Shown: positions 48,087-57,724 of the stretch, piece after piece
Position numbering within the stretch: the first letter of the stretch is position 1
Layout: each line of letters begins with the position of its first letter
Origin: Firmicutes bacterium UBA3553
GTDB lineage: Bacteria; Bacillota; Clostridia; Tissierellales; Sedimentibacteraceae
Length of the DNA: 64,000 bases
NCBI GenBank assembly: GCA_002381185.1
Contig: DFOA01000059.1
Span: 1 to 64,000, forward strand
Reading direction: 5' to 3'
Made by a program: the position numbers and the translations under genes
Notes under the pieces: generated by a model
What the model was told of the DNA's origin: nothing
Databases searched by the model: none
What the model saw: the letters and a program-made list of their open reading frames with translations, nothing else

Positions 48087-50438
48087 ATGATAACACAGAT
48101 AAGAAATCCGATAAGCGGTAAGCTGTCAGGGTATCAAGGTTTGTCAAATGATACAAAGCCAACAGACAATGCAAAAAATGGTTGGAACTTTTTAGAATTA
48201 GATACTTTAAATGTATTTAGATATGACAAAAATAATGACGGTTGGCGTAAAATCGGAAATTTAAAAGGTACAGGAATACAAATATTAGGCGAATATGAAA
48301 CGATAGGAGAATTGGAAAGCGCGCATCCTACAGGAAATCAAGGAGATGCATACTTAGTCAACGGAGTTCTTTATATTTGGGATATAGATAATAATGAATG
48401 GTTTTCTGTTGGAGACTCTCTTACATTTGCGAATGAAATTATCAATGCAAGAGGTGGACAATCAACATTAAGTGAAAGATTAGATGTGGATAAATCTGAG
48501 TTGTTGACACAAGTATCAATTTTATCTGAAGAAAAAGCTGATAAGCTTAAAGTCGCCACCCTCGACAAATCCCTATCCGACTTCCAAAAGACCCTAGCGA
48601 GTGCAAACATCAACCAAGAATTGAAGCCGACAGTGAGTGGTTACGGAAGTGTAAGCTTGCCAAAAACCGCGGCTAACAGGCAAGTTAGTGCAGTTGTAAA
48701 AGGAATGACTTTAAAAAATGAGCTGAATTACAATCCTGAGACTTGGGCAGAGTGGACAAAACCAGCTGGCGTTGTAGGAGATAGTACAGGATTAGAACTT
48801 ACTTCTGACGGTGTAAGTATAATACAAACTACATCAGTTTTCATACCAAAAGCAACTACTAAATACGTTGTCTTATATTATGTAGTTTCTAGCACTTTAT
48901 CAGCGAATAGATTTGGTATTGGTAGTGGATTTACTGGAAGTGCTGTCTCTATTGGACAAACCGTGGGAAATCAAAAAACCGTTATTACTTCACAAGCTAT
49001 ACCAACAGCCTTTAAATTTTTCACAGCACCCGATACTTTGGGAAATAAAATAAAAGTTAATCTTGCGAGAATCTACGAACTACCTCCCGGCTCAGAAATT
49101 GAGACAGATGCAAACACAATGACTGCCGACCAACTTGCACAGAAATATCCATACATTCAAGGTGATGGTACTAAATCTACAATTAGTGCTATTAGGAATA
49201 AGAGTGTTGGGAAGAATTTGTGGGATGAAAAAGTTGCAAATTGGATATTAGGTAAGGGGCTTGGTAGTGACGGTATTGAAGTTAGTGGTTCTACTTTAGC
49301 ATATAGTCCAATTTACATTAAGATTAAACCAAATACACAATATATGATTTCAACAATTTCCACTATTAATACTCACCGAGTAGTATTTTATGATGCAAAT
49401 AAGTTATTTATATCTCGCTTAGAAAATGCAAATACATTTTTCACAACACCAAGCAATGCCTATTATATAAGATACACAAATTACACTGCAACAGGAGCTT
49501 TAATTCCTGTTAATATGCAAATTGAACAAGGCACAGTAGCAACTCCATACGAACCCTACACCGAAAGCACACAATACTTTACAGCAAAAGACAGCAACGG
49601 AAACATAGTTGAGTTAAGAAGTTTACCTAATGGAACTAAAGATGAAATTAGGGTTGGCGAGACGAAGCTTATTAAGAGGGTTAGTAATGAAGTAGTTTTA
49701 AACGGAAATAAGAATTGGTCAGCACCTTATGACTTAGGTACAGTTTATAGGATAGGTTTACCTGCAAATCAAATTGGAGATAATATAAAAGACACAGGTG
49801 GCTCTAGAGCATTTATTAATAAACAAGAGCTTTTAGCATATAACTTTTATGCTGGTAACTACGAGCATCATTATATTGGCGGAGCTGGTACATTATATGT
49901 ATATTTGAATAAGTCAAAAATAGATATTCAAACTGGTGCAACAATTCTTGATAAATTCAAAGCATACCTTAATCAATATCCAGTTACACTAACTTATCAG
50001 TTAGCTACACCGATAGAAACACCAATAGAAGTTAGTGGTACGCTGATGAGTTACCCAAGTGGAACAGTATATATTGAACCAGTTGTGGCTGATGCTGGTG
50101 TGTATAATGGTGGTATAACTATACTAAATCAAGGGTTACCAATCAAAGAGTTGGAAAAAATAGTTAAAGTTGACTTTATGACAGGTATGGAAACGGAATT
50201 AAATGTGAGCCAAGCTGTTATAGCAAGTGATAAGAAATCTTTTACTCACCCTAATTTGGTTAAGAATGATATAATATTCTTTACTTATTTCTATGACAAA
50301 GAGGGCACAGAGCCAGAGCTGACGGTCGAATATTACGATAGTAGATACATAATTACAGATACTAGCAATGGCAAGGTTTATCAGTGGAAGATTAGCAGTA
50401 CGAACGGCGCACCAACAATTGTATTGACGGAGGCATAA
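48087..50438 (+). CDS. Tail or head fibre, large receptor-binding-type protein
   Basis: A 783-aa protein. The N-terminal 60 residues are an attachment module shared with the preceding gene; next comes a carbohydrate-binding-like short repeat (GEYETIGELESAHPTGNQGD), a helical neck (about 120-190) and long beta-rich C-terminal modules with TPYEPYTESTQYFTAKDS and later TLTYQLATPIETPIEVSG, a segment common in Firmicutes phage fibre proteins. Base composition changes near 48540-48630 suggest module exchange. SD AAGGCGGTG. Confidence 0.82.
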   Translation: MITQIRNPISGKLSGYQGLSNDTKPTDNAKNGWNFLELDTLNVFRYDKNNDGWRKIGNLKGTGIQILGEYETIGELESAHPTGNQGDAYLVNGVLYIWDIDNNEWFSVGDSLTFANEIINARGGQSTLSERLDVDKSELLTQVSILSEEKADKLKVATLDKSLSDFQKTLASANINQELKPTVSGYGSVSLPKTAANRQVSAVVKGMTLKNELNYNPETWAEWTKPAGVVGDSTGLELTSDGVSIIQTTSVFIPKATTKYVVLYYVVSSTLSANRFGIGSGFTGSAVSIGQTVGNQKTVITSQAIPTAFKFFTAPDTLGNKIKVNLARIYELPPGSEIETDANTMTADQLAQKYPYIQGDGTKSTISAIRNKSVGKNLWDEKVANWILGKGLGSDGIEVSGSTLAYSPIYIKIKPNTQYMISTISTINTHRVVFYDANKLFISRLENANTFFTTPSNAYYIRYTNYTATGALIPVNMQIEQGTVATPYEPYTESTQYFTAKDSNGNIVELRSLPNGTKDEIRVGETKLIKRVSNEVVLNGNKNWSAPYDLGTVYRIGLPANQIGDNIKDTGGSRAFINKQELLAYNFYAGNYEHHYIGGAGTLYVYLNKSKIDIQTGATILDKFKAYLNQYPVTLTYQLATPIETPIEVSGTLMSYPSGTVYIEPVVADAGVYNGGITILNQGLPIKELEKIVKVDFMTGMETELNVSQAVIASDKKSFTHPNLVKNDIIFFTYFYDKEGTEPELTVEYYDSRYIITDTSNGKVYQWKISSTNGAPTIVLTEA

Positions 50439-50439
50439 T

Positions 50440-50625
50440 ATGAATCCATACGTAAAAGCATTGGAAGCAAGAATGCAAAACGGCGAAGTTTCGCAAGAAA
50501 TATATGAAGGAGTCAAGGAATTGTTTAAAGAACCCGAAGAACCAATCGAAACAGTCGATTCACCAAATTTACACGAAAGAATATCGGCTTTAGAGGCTGT
50601 TATTGTTGATATTTTACTATCTTAA
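50440..50625 (+). CDS. Small conserved phage protein
   Basis: A 61-aa protein (MNPYVKALEARMQNGEVSQE, later LHERISALEAVIVDILLS), helical. This type often follows fibre genes. Its SD GGAGG overlaps the fibre gene end. Confidence 0.75.
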   Translation: MNPYVKALEARMQNGEVSQEIYEGVKELFKEPEEPIETVDSPNLHERISALEAVIVDILLS

Positions 50626-50646
50626 AAAATGAAGGGAGATATTATT

Positions 50647-50808
50647 ATGGATGTAAAACCAATGTCAGAAGTGTATTACAATTTTTTCTTAAACATGTGG
50701 ATTATGCGTAAGGTAGACGAAGCGTATTTATTGCTACAGGTTGAAAAAGGGAGATTGACACAAGAAGAGTATGAAATGATTATCGCAACACCACAGATAC
50801 CGGAATAG
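50647..50808 (+). CDS. XkdX-like small phage protein
   Basis: A 53-aa protein with VYYNFFLNMWIMRKVDEAYL and VEKGRLTQEEYEMII, the XkdX pattern of proteins lying after fibre genes and before holins. SD AAGGGAGAT. Confidence 0.75.
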   Translation: MDVKPMSEVYYNFFLNMWIMRKVDEAYLLLQVEKGRLTQEEYEMIIATPQIPE

Positions 50809-50818
50809 TATTGTGGTT

Positions 50819-50846
50819 AAAGAGACTTGACTTCAAGTCTCTTTTT
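50819..50846 (+). terminator. Intrinsic terminator before the lysis genes
   Basis: AAAGAGACTTG and CAAGTCTCTTT form an 11-bp stem around ACTT, followed by T. It separates the fibre genes from the holin genes. Confidence 0.9.
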
Positions 50847-50868
50847 AAATTAATTTAGGCGGTGGAAT

Positions 50869-51369
50869 ATGTATGAAGATATAATAAATTATATTAAGTC
50901 TGTTCAAGAAACAAACCCTGTTTTATCAATTGCTTTGAGTACAATACTTTACATTTTATTTCCTGAACAAGCTTATTTAACAGCCTTCTGTGCTGTTTTA
51001 GGCGTAATGTTGCTTGATGTAATTACAAAATATTACTCAATCTCTGTCAATCATGGCGGTTTATGGAAAAGCATTAAAATGCGTTTTATCAGCAGTAATA
51101 AGATGTGGGAAGGAACATCAAGGAAGATATTCACATATTTAATAGTGTTTATTATGATAGGGTTATCATATAGAGTAACACCAATAGCTGGAGTATCAAC
51201 ATTTCTAGGCACAGTTGTTTACTCTGTTTTGTTTTTAAGAGAATGTCAATCTATTTTAGAAAATCTCGAAGATTCAGGGGCAGATGTTGGTTGGCTTACT
51301 GCTATTGTAAAGAAAAGAAAAAATAAAATATTAGAGGATGAAGGAGTGAATGAACGTGGAGAAAATTAA
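50869..51369 (+). CDS. Phage holin (first)
   Basis: A 166-aa membrane protein of the phage lysis holin type, with three or four hydrophobic helices (about 18-35, 38-58, 88-106, 110-126) and FCAVLGVMLLDVITKYYS, typical of the family. The charged C-terminus (KKRKNKILEDEG) is cytoplasmic. SD GGCGGTGG. It is followed by a second holin and the endolysin. Confidence 0.85.
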   Translation: MYEDIINYIKSVQETNPVLSIALSTILYILFPEQAYLTAFCAVLGVMLLDVITKYYSISVNHGGLWKSIKMRFISSNKMWEGTSRKIFTYLIVFIMIGLSYRVTPIAGVSTFLGTVVYSVLFLRECQSILENLEDSGADVGWLTAIVKKRKNKILEDEGVNERGEN

Positions 51370-51574
51370 TTGGAGACAAAAATTTACCTCAAGGAAATTT
51401 TGGGCGGCTTTAACAGGTTTTATAACCGCTTTATTAGTTGCCTTTAAAGTGCCTGATTTAACGGTAGAACAAGTTGTAGCAATTATATCAGCAAGCGCCA
51501 CTTTAATTGCTTATATTATTGGCGAAGGAATGGTTGATGCTGCAAGAATAAACGGAAGTGATAAGATTGAGTAA
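51350..51574 (+). CDS. Second holin-like membrane protein
   Basis: A 74-aa protein with a start (NWRQKFTSRKFWAALTGFIT) and two hydrophobic helices (about 16-33, 42-60), ending GEGMVDAARI. Small holins of this kind accompany Firmicutes endolysins. It overlaps the first holin by 20 bases and may be holin or antiholin. Confidence 0.8.
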   Translation: MNVEKINWRQKFTSRKFWAALTGFITALLVAFKVPDLTVEQVVAIISASATLIAYIIGEGMVDAARINGSDKIE

Positions 51575-52196
51575 ATATGAAGGCATGATATTCAATGACG
51601 GTATTCTCTTCAAAGGTAAATACCGTCTTTCTTCTGATTTTGGAATGAGGATATTAGATGGAGCACCTAATAATCACAAAGGTATTGATTTTGTCGGTCA
51701 AGACAGTAAAGAGATTATCTCCCCTGTTGACGGAAAGGTAATATTCTCTACTATCATAACCGATAAATCTAATTTAACATGGCAATGGGGCAATTATATC
51801 CGCATAGACAGCAACAAAAAAAGGCATTACTTCTGCCATTTGTCAAAAAGATTAGTTATTGCAGGGCAAACCATTGAAAAAGGACAAGTAATCGGTATTG
51901 AGGGCAATACAGGTTATTCTTTTGGTTCCCATGTACACTTTGAAGTTAGGAACGAAAACAATGTATCTATTGACCCCAAAACAGTATTTGAGTTTGGGAA
52001 AGAAAAAGGAGTTGATGAAATCGTGGCAGAAATAAAAAGATATAAAAACATTAAAGATATGCCGGAGTTTTACCAGGAATATATTAAGAAATGGGTTGAA
52101 AAAGGATTCATTAAGGGTAACGATGACGGCACTCTTGACTTTACTGATGACATGATAAGATGCTTAATTATCGCAGAAAGGATGCAAAACGTATAA
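51567..52196 (+). CDS. M23-family peptidase endolysin
   Basis: A 209-aa zinc endopeptidase that cuts peptidoglycan cross-bridges. The LytM/M23 domain (about 15-145) shows SSDFGMR, NNHKGIDFVG (His and Asp), later HYFCHLSK and the HVHFEV motif. The C-terminus (about 158-209) resembles an SLH-like wall-binding unit (YKNIKDMPEFYQEYIKKWVE, then GFIKGNDDGTLDF). TTG 51567 with GGAAGTG upstream is preferred to GTG 51558, which has no SD. It lacks a signal peptide, so export needs the holins. Confidence 0.9.
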   Translation: MSKYEGMIFNDGILFKGKYRLSSDFGMRILDGAPNNHKGIDFVGQDSKEIISPVDGKVIFSTIITDKSNLTWQWGNYIRIDSNKKRHYFCHLSKRLVIAGQTIEKGQVIGIEGNTGYSFGSHVHFEVRNENNVSIDPKTVFEFGKEKGVDEIVAEIKRYKNIKDMPEFYQEYIKKWVEKGFIKGNDDGTLDFTDDMIRCLIIAERMQNV

Positions 52197-52205
52197 GGAG
52201 GAGTA

Positions 52206-52463
52206 ATGAACTTAATAAATTTTATGATATTCGTAACGGTTATTTTTGCACTATTTGCAATGACTGTTATTTTTTTAGTCATTTGTTTGAATAAAAAAGA
52301 TAAGCAATTTGGAGAAGAAAGAACGGATTACATTAATAGGATAATCGCAAAAAGCACTCCTGAATATGTAACCTTAACAAAGCAATCTAAACCTAAAGAA
52401 TCTAAACTGCTAACAGATGCGGACATTTTAGGTGATGACAGGTTTAATGGAATATTGAATTAA
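52206..52463 (+). CDS. Small membrane protein after the endolysin
   Basis: An 85-aa protein with one N-terminal membrane helix (about 5-28) and a charged C-terminal tail. It starts nine bases after the endolysin with SD AAGGAGG. It may be a spanin-like or lysis-accessory protein, or a head-gene leader; function unknown. Confidence 0.65.
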   Translation: MNLINFMIFVTVIFALFAMTVIFLVICLNKKDKQFGEERTDYINRIIAKSTPEYVTLTKQSKPKESKLLTDADILGDDRFNGILN

Positions 52464-52493
52464 AAATATACCACGGAAAGGTGGTGAAAACAA

Positions 52494-54539
52494 TTGTACA
52501 ATGATGTATACAGCAAAATAACTACTCCTATACAATTTGCGGAAGGCTTTGCTCGTAAGCATTACAATGAAAAACCTAAACGCAGATACAAAAGAAATCT
52601 TAGAACCGACCAGGAAAAGATTTCTTATATTAAAGACGAATATGAGCGAAGACGTATCGAAAGGCTTTATTTTGAGCTTAAATGGCAACTTAATATGGCT
52701 TTTATCGAAGGCGAACAGTATCAATATATCTGTAATATAACTAATGACTTGGTCGAATATCCTAAACTGTTAAAGGCTCAAGAAAGGGAAGCTTACAACC
52801 ACATATTGCCGATATGGACCACAAGACAAGCCAAGTTGGCAAGGCTTAATTTAACATTTAAAGCACGCCCTGCAAGTAATAACACAGATGATGTTAACAA
52901 TGCATATGTAACCACAAAGGTTCTGAATCAGTGGATTACAGACGGTAAAATGAATAAGCACCAAAATAACGCAAATGCGTGGATGGAATCGACAGGTACA
53001 GCATTTTGGAAAACTATATGGGACTTTACCAAGGGAAGAAAACTTGGAATGATACCCGACGGCAACGGTGGAGCAATTTATATGCACGAAGGCGATGCTG
53101 AAAATGTTGTTTGCGGACCGTTTGAAATATTTCCTGATAGTTCTTACAATTCCGATATAGAGTTCTGCAAGAATATCATACATGCAAGAGCGGTTGATAT
53201 TGATTATATTTATGACAATTGGGGAATTGATTTAATGGGTGAAAAGCTTAATGTATTTGCTCAGGGATTAAATGTCATGTCTAATTTAACTCATTCTTTA
53301 AGAGGAAATGACACTAAGCAAAAAGATAATGTTGTTATGCTCTATGAATTTTATGAAGTACCTACAAAAGATTACCCTAATGGCAGAGTGATGATTTGTT
53401 GCGATAAACATGATAAGTTACTATACGAAGGAGAGTTGCCTTATATAAATGGAGCCTACGGCAAAAGAGAACTACCTTTCAAAATGCAACGGTCGATTGT
53501 AAGGCCAGGGTATTTTTGGGGCAAGAGTATTATCGATAGCTTGATTCCTGTTCAGCGAAGATATAACGCAATTAAAAATCGTATAACAGAATATATGAAA
53601 TCGGCAGCTATAGGAGTAATGATAGTTGACGAAGCCACGGCAGAATTAAATAATCTTGATAGTGAAGGAATCGCACCCGGAGATATGATTATTTACAATA
53701 AAAGCGATAATACTCAGGTACCAACATACATGCAACACCAAGGCATGCCGTCTGAGTTTTTCAATCAAGAGAATACTGACATGGCCAACTTTACTAAAAT
53801 ATCAGGTGTAAGCGAGATATCAAGAGATAGTTCAGCACCTACTGGGGTTGAAAGCGGAAGGGCATTGACAGTGCTCAATGAACAAGATGAAACAAGAATA
53901 TCATTGACTGCTAAACAAATTCAGGACTGTATGCTTGAGGTTGCAAAGCAAACAATGTATTTATATAAGCAATTCGCTAACAATGAAAGGCTGTTGAGAA
54001 TTGTGGGGCAGGGTGATGCTGTTAAACTATTAAGTTGGGGCAAAAACACCATAACAGCAGAAGATATAATAATAGAGGGTATAGCTAGAATAAGTGAAAC
54101 CTTAACACAGAAGCGAAATATGATACTTGAATTAACCGGTATGGGAATGTTCAGGGATGATACAGGTCGTATTGATGATAGTAAAATACTTGAAATGCTT
54201 GAATTTGGAGATGCAAATGTAAGTATGGACAACAAGCGGCTTGAAAAAGTAAAATCAAGTGAACAAAACATTAAAATGTCAATGGGACAACCACAACCTG
54301 TGTATTTCTTTGAATTGCATGCAGTAGCAATAGATACTCATACGGAGTATATGCTTAGTGCTGAATATGAACAATTAGACGGTTCTATACAAATGTTATT
54401 CCAACAACATTTAATGGAACATATTCAATATATTCAGCAACAAATGATGCAACAGCAAATGACACAACAATCACAGGGACAAGCACAACAAACAAATAAT
54501 AGAAAACAAGTAAACATTCAGGAGGGAGCCAATATATGA
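52494..54539 (+). CDS. Portal protein, P22-like
   Basis: A 681-aa portal protein forming the dodecameric DNA channel of the head. It has the large all-alpha/beta core with ENVVCGPFEIFPDSSYNSDI near 200, VIDSLIPVQRRYNAIKNRI-type clip/stem segment near 345-365, and a helical crown with QQQMTQQ-rich C-terminus. It starts at TTG 52494 with SD AAAGGTGGTG. P22-like portals are usual in podoviruses. Confidence 0.85.
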   Translation: MYNDVYSKITTPIQFAEGFARKHYNEKPKRRYKRNLRTDQEKISYIKDEYERRRIERLYFELKWQLNMAFIEGEQYQYICNITNDLVEYPKLLKAQEREAYNHILPIWTTRQAKLARLNLTFKARPASNNTDDVNNAYVTTKVLNQWITDGKMNKHQNNANAWMESTGTAFWKTIWDFTKGRKLGMIPDGNGGAIYMHEGDAENVVCGPFEIFPDSSYNSDIEFCKNIIHARAVDIDYIYDNWGIDLMGEKLNVFAQGLNVMSNLTHSLRGNDTKQKDNVVMLYEFYEVPTKDYPNGRVMICCDKHDKLLYEGELPYINGAYGKRELPFKMQRSIVRPGYFWGKSIIDSLIPVQRRYNAIKNRITEYMKSAAIGVMIVDEATAELNNLDSEGIAPGDMIIYNKSDNTQVPTYMQHQGMPSEFFNQENTDMANFTKISGVSEISRDSSAPTGVESGRALTVLNEQDETRISLTAKQIQDCMLEVAKQTMYLYKQFANNERLLRIVGQGDAVKLLSWGKNTITAEDIIIEGIARISETLTQKRNMILELTGMGMFRDDTGRIDDSKILEMLEFGDANVSMDNKRLEKVKSSEQNIKMSMGQPQPVYFFELHAVAIDTHTEYMLSAEYEQLDGSIQMLFQQHLMEHIQYIQQQMMQQQMTQQSQGQAQQTNNRKQVNIQEGANI

Positions 54540-55456
54540 ATAGTGAATTCAAACCATTTTTAAAACTTAATCTGCAGCACTTTGCAGAACCAGTACAACC
54601 ACAAACCCAAGATGTACAACAGCCTGCAACGCAAACCGAACCAGCTGCAACAGTGCAACAGTCAGTAGTTCCGCCGCAAGGAACTTCGCAAACTACAGTT
54701 CAACAGTCCGTACAACCTGTAAACGCAAACATACCACAGGCAACACAAACGCCAACGTTCGATGTAAATGAGATAGTAAATAATATCTCGAACAGATTAG
54801 ACCAAAGTTTGAATCAAAGACTAGCACCGATTGAACAAAGAATTAATCAGCCTACGCCAGAGCAGATTCAAGCGCAAAATGATAAGTTAAAACAAGAATT
54901 TGATAGTGACCCAGCATCGTTCATAAGAAGGATACAAGAAGAAGCCAAAACACAGGCGCTAAATGAAATTAAATCACAGTATGATCCTCTTATACAACAG
55001 ACGCAGCAGCTTAATAATAAGTTGTCGTGGCAGGACAACGTAAGAAGTTTCATTGCAAGTAATCCGGATGCACAAAATGCTTTGCCGCAGATAACACAAA
55101 TATTGCAAGAAAATCCGGGACTTATGCAGACAGCAAATCCTTTAGATGTTGCTTATAAAATTGCTATGTCTAACAATTTAATGGGTAATGGTGGCAATAT
55201 AGTTCAAGGGGTTTTAAGTAATGAAGAATACAAGAAACAAATTCTTCAAGACCCTACACTCAGAGAGCAGATTATTCAGGAATATCAAGCAGGATTAAAC
55301 AACGGAACACAGCAAGGATTACCACCTTTAATGGGTAATAATCAAAGTGGAACAAGCATACCTGCAAGTGGTGGGGAAATGCCTAGAAATATGAAAGAAG
55401 CGAAGCAAGCAGCGCTAAGGAGATTACAGTCTTACGGCAATATGAATATGCAATAA
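54536..55456 (+). CDS. Scaffold protein
   Basis: A 306-aa Gln/Pro/Thr-rich protein. The first 85 residues have low complexity (many QPATQTEP units), followed by a coiled coil (about 80-160) and a helical end (MKEAKQAALRRLQSYGNM). This composition and position between portal and capsid are typical for scaffolding proteins. It overlaps the portal by four bases. Confidence 0.82.
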   Translation: MNSEFKPFLKLNLQHFAEPVQPQTQDVQQPATQTEPAATVQQSVVPPQGTSQTTVQQSVQPVNANIPQATQTPTFDVNEIVNNISNRLDQSLNQRLAPIEQRINQPTPEQIQAQNDKLKQEFDSDPASFIRRIQEEAKTQALNEIKSQYDPLIQQTQQLNNKLSWQDNVRSFIASNPDAQNALPQITQILQENPGLMQTANPLDVAYKIAMSNNLMGNGGNIVQGVLSNEEYKKQILQDPTLREQIIQEYQAGLNNGTQQGLPPLMGNNQSGTSIPASGGEMPRNMKEAKQAALRRLQSYGNMNMQ

Positions 55457-55466
55457 CATTGTTATG

Positions 55467-55488
55467 AACACCTATATGGTGTTTTTTT
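55467..55488 (+). terminator. Intrinsic terminator between scaffold and capsid
   Basis: AACACC and GGTGTT around TATAT, followed by seven T. It would reduce transcript into the capsid gene or end a scaffold transcript, so a capsid promoter or read-through is implied. Confidence 0.7.
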
Positions 55489-55557
55489 ATTGTCCCAAAT
55501 AAGACGTTAAACTATTTGTTTAAAAAATAAAAAAATATTACAAGGAGAGATAATATT

Positions 55558-56730
55558 ATGGGAATATCAATAGCACAGTTAAATGAAATTTTGCAGAAGG
55601 ACTATTTACCTGGATTTGTAGCGCAATTAAATGAGCAAATGTCCTATTTTTACAAACTTATGGAGCAAAAAGAAATAGAAACAAGCGGTTCAGAGTTTAC
55701 ATTCCTTGCTACTTTTGGAAGAAGCGGTGGTATAGGAATGATTTCTGAAAGCGGAGATTTGCCAACTCCTAATGCGGCAGGCAGAAAACAAATTACTGCA
55801 AGTGCAAAAGATTTTGGTGCAAGGTTTGCTATTACAGAAAGATTAATAAGAGCATCTCAGGGAGCGGCTTTTGTTGATGCTTTAGATTTGGAAATGAAGG
55901 AATTGCAGAGAGATTCGAAGGATAACTACAACGTTCAGATGTTTGGTGACGGTTCTGGTATTAGAGCAACAGTAACAGCAGTTTCATCAACTGCAACACT
56001 CACAGTTGATGATGCAAGGTACGTATTTCCGAATCAAATAATTGACATCATAGATGCATCAGAGTTGCCTACAGTTACTAAACTTAAAAGCGAAGCAAAA
56101 GTCATTAATGTAGATAGGAAAAGCGGCACAATAACAATTGACTCAGCAGTAACTGTTGCTGTAGGAGATTTAGTTACTATTGCAAACTCTTATAAGGCTG
56201 AAATTACAGGGCTTAAATCGATAATGACAAAGGATAATACAATCTATAATGTGAACCGTGCAAATAACAAGTGGTTCAATCCAAATGTAATTGCTGCATC
56301 AGAATCGATATTACTCGATGACGATTTAATGGAACAAGCTTTACAAGAGGTTGATTTTGAATCCGGAAAAGAGCCAGATGTAATTTTGTCCGGTTATAAA
56401 GCTTATAGGGTATTGAAAAATTACCTGTCTGAATTCCAAAGATTCACAGAACTAGCAACAAGATATGATGCTGGGCACAAAACCATGTCCTACAACGGAA
56501 TACCTGTTGAAAGAGATAAGTATCAGGCTAATGACGTTATGGACTTCCTTAACATGGATTCATTTAAACTTAGGTCAATTGGGCCATTATTTGATTGGAT
56601 GAATAGGGACGGTTCAATCTTGAACAGGGTTCCTAACAAACCAGCATATGAAGCAACTCTATTGTCATTTGCCGAAATACAAAATGACCATCCAGCATCT
56701 AACTGCAGAATAAGCGGAATAGTAGCGTAA
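55558..56730 (+). CDS. Major capsid protein
   Basis: A 390-aa HK97-fold capsid protein. Visible features are LPGFVAQLNEQMSYFYKLME (N-arm), the GARFAITERLIRAS P-domain helix region near 100, an inserted beta domain (about 135-230, SAVTVAVGDLVTIANSYKAE), and the A-domain end YNGIPVERDKYQANDVMDF. SD AAGGAGAG. No head protease lies nearby, so assembly uses the separate scaffold, as in P22. Confidence 0.88.
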   Translation: MGISIAQLNEILQKDYLPGFVAQLNEQMSYFYKLMEQKEIETSGSEFTFLATFGRSGGIGMISESGDLPTPNAAGRKQITASAKDFGARFAITERLIRASQGAAFVDALDLEMKELQRDSKDNYNVQMFGDGSGIRATVTAVSSTATLTVDDARYVFPNQIIDIIDASELPTVTKLKSEAKVINVDRKSGTITIDSAVTVAVGDLVTIANSYKAEITGLKSIMTKDNTIYNVNRANNKWFNPNVIAASESILLDDDLMEQALQEVDFESGKEPDVILSGYKAYRVLKNYLSEFQRFTELATRYDAGHKTMSYNGIPVERDKYQANDVMDFLNMDSFKLRSIGPLFDWMNRDGSILNRVPNKPAYEATLLSFAEIQNDHPASNCRISGIVA

Positions 56731-56741
56731 CAGGAGGATTT

Positions 56742-57149
56742 ATGAACAGAAAAGAATTGCTTGTCAAGCGCTTAAGAGAGAAAGGGTATCTTCACATTGA
56801 AGATGATGTATATGATATAGCTCAAAGAATAAGCGAATATGACGAAGATTTAATTCTTTTCTTTAATCCATATTTTAAAAGGTACGAGATACATTCTTGT
56901 ACCTTTTTCCCTTCTTCAAGACCGACATATTGCGTTGGAACTGATATTCTTGACAGTAGGTTGTTGTTCAAGTTAAGAATGGCTGATAACAGAACAGAAT
57001 ACGGATTTAAAGAAAAGATGAAAGATATTGAAAAAGGTTACGAATTAGAAGAAACAAGAAAAGAAAAAATAACTGATGATATACAAAACGAAGTAAAAAA
57101 AGATGTAAAGCAAAGATTGAAAATGAAACAACACTTCACTATGGGGTAG
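56742..57149 (+). CDS. Phage head-associated protein of unknown function
   Basis: A 135-aa protein between capsid and connector genes. The N-terminal half is YDIAQRISEYDEDLILFFNP and the C-terminal 50 residues form a charged helix (EEKMKDIEKGYELEE-like). SD AGGAGG. Probably a connector or completion protein, from position. Confidence 0.6.
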   Translation: MNRKELLVKRLREKGYLHIEDDVYDIAQRISEYDEDLILFFNPYFKRYEIHSCTFFPSSRPTYCVGTDILDSRLLFKLRMADNRTEYGFKEKMKDIEKGYELEETRKEKITDDIQNEVKKDVKQRLKMKQHFTMG

Positions 57150-57158
57150 GTGATTACT

Positions 57159-57710
57159 GTGAACTGCCAAGAAATTAAAACAAAGGCATTGCTATTATCA
57201 GGATTCAGAGATATGCCTAATAGTTATGTTTTATCATATATAAATGAATTATTATCAGAATTGGCAATGAAGTACGATTCCGCAGGACGAAAGAAAATAG
57301 CTTATATTGATGCTGAAAAAAGCGAATGGTACGATTTACCAAAAGATTGCCTTGCAGTAAAAAGATGTATTAATGACGAAAATAATTATGTATGCGACTA
57401 TTTTATAATTGAAAACGGTCAAATACAATTCACAATATCAGGAAGCTACAAAATAGAACATATTGCCGCACAAAATTGTGTAATAAATATTACAGACATA
57501 CCTGGAATAAATCTCGCCTATCATGAGGCATTAGCTTATGGTGTGGCATTTAAAGAAACTAACAGGATATTCATGCATGAAGATATGATACAAGGGAATA
57601 ACAAATACCTGTTAATGCAGGAATATTTATTAAAATCTAAAGAAGCAAACGACAAATTATCAACAATGAAAAGGTCAAGAAGAAGAATCAACTATTCACC
57701 ATTTTACTAA
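57159..57710 (+). CDS. Head-tail connector-like protein
   Basis: A 183-aa protein with an N-terminal helical adaptor part (CQEIKTKALLLSGFRDMPNS, then LLSELAMKYDSAGRK) and a beta middle. Such helical proteins after the capsid form the P22 gp4-like ring under the portal. GTG 57159 (SD AGGTGAT) or GTG 57150 are possible starts. Function inferred from position and form. Confidence 0.6.
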   Translation: MNCQEIKTKALLLSGFRDMPNSYVLSYINELLSELAMKYDSAGRKKIAYIDAEKSEWYDLPKDCLAVKRCINDENNYVCDYFIIENGQIQFTISGSYKIEHIAAQNCVINITDIPGINLAYHEALAYGVAFKETNRIFMHEDMIQGNNKYLLMQEYLLKSKEANDKLSTMKRSRRRINYSPFY

Positions 57711-57724
57711 AAGCAGGTGATTTT

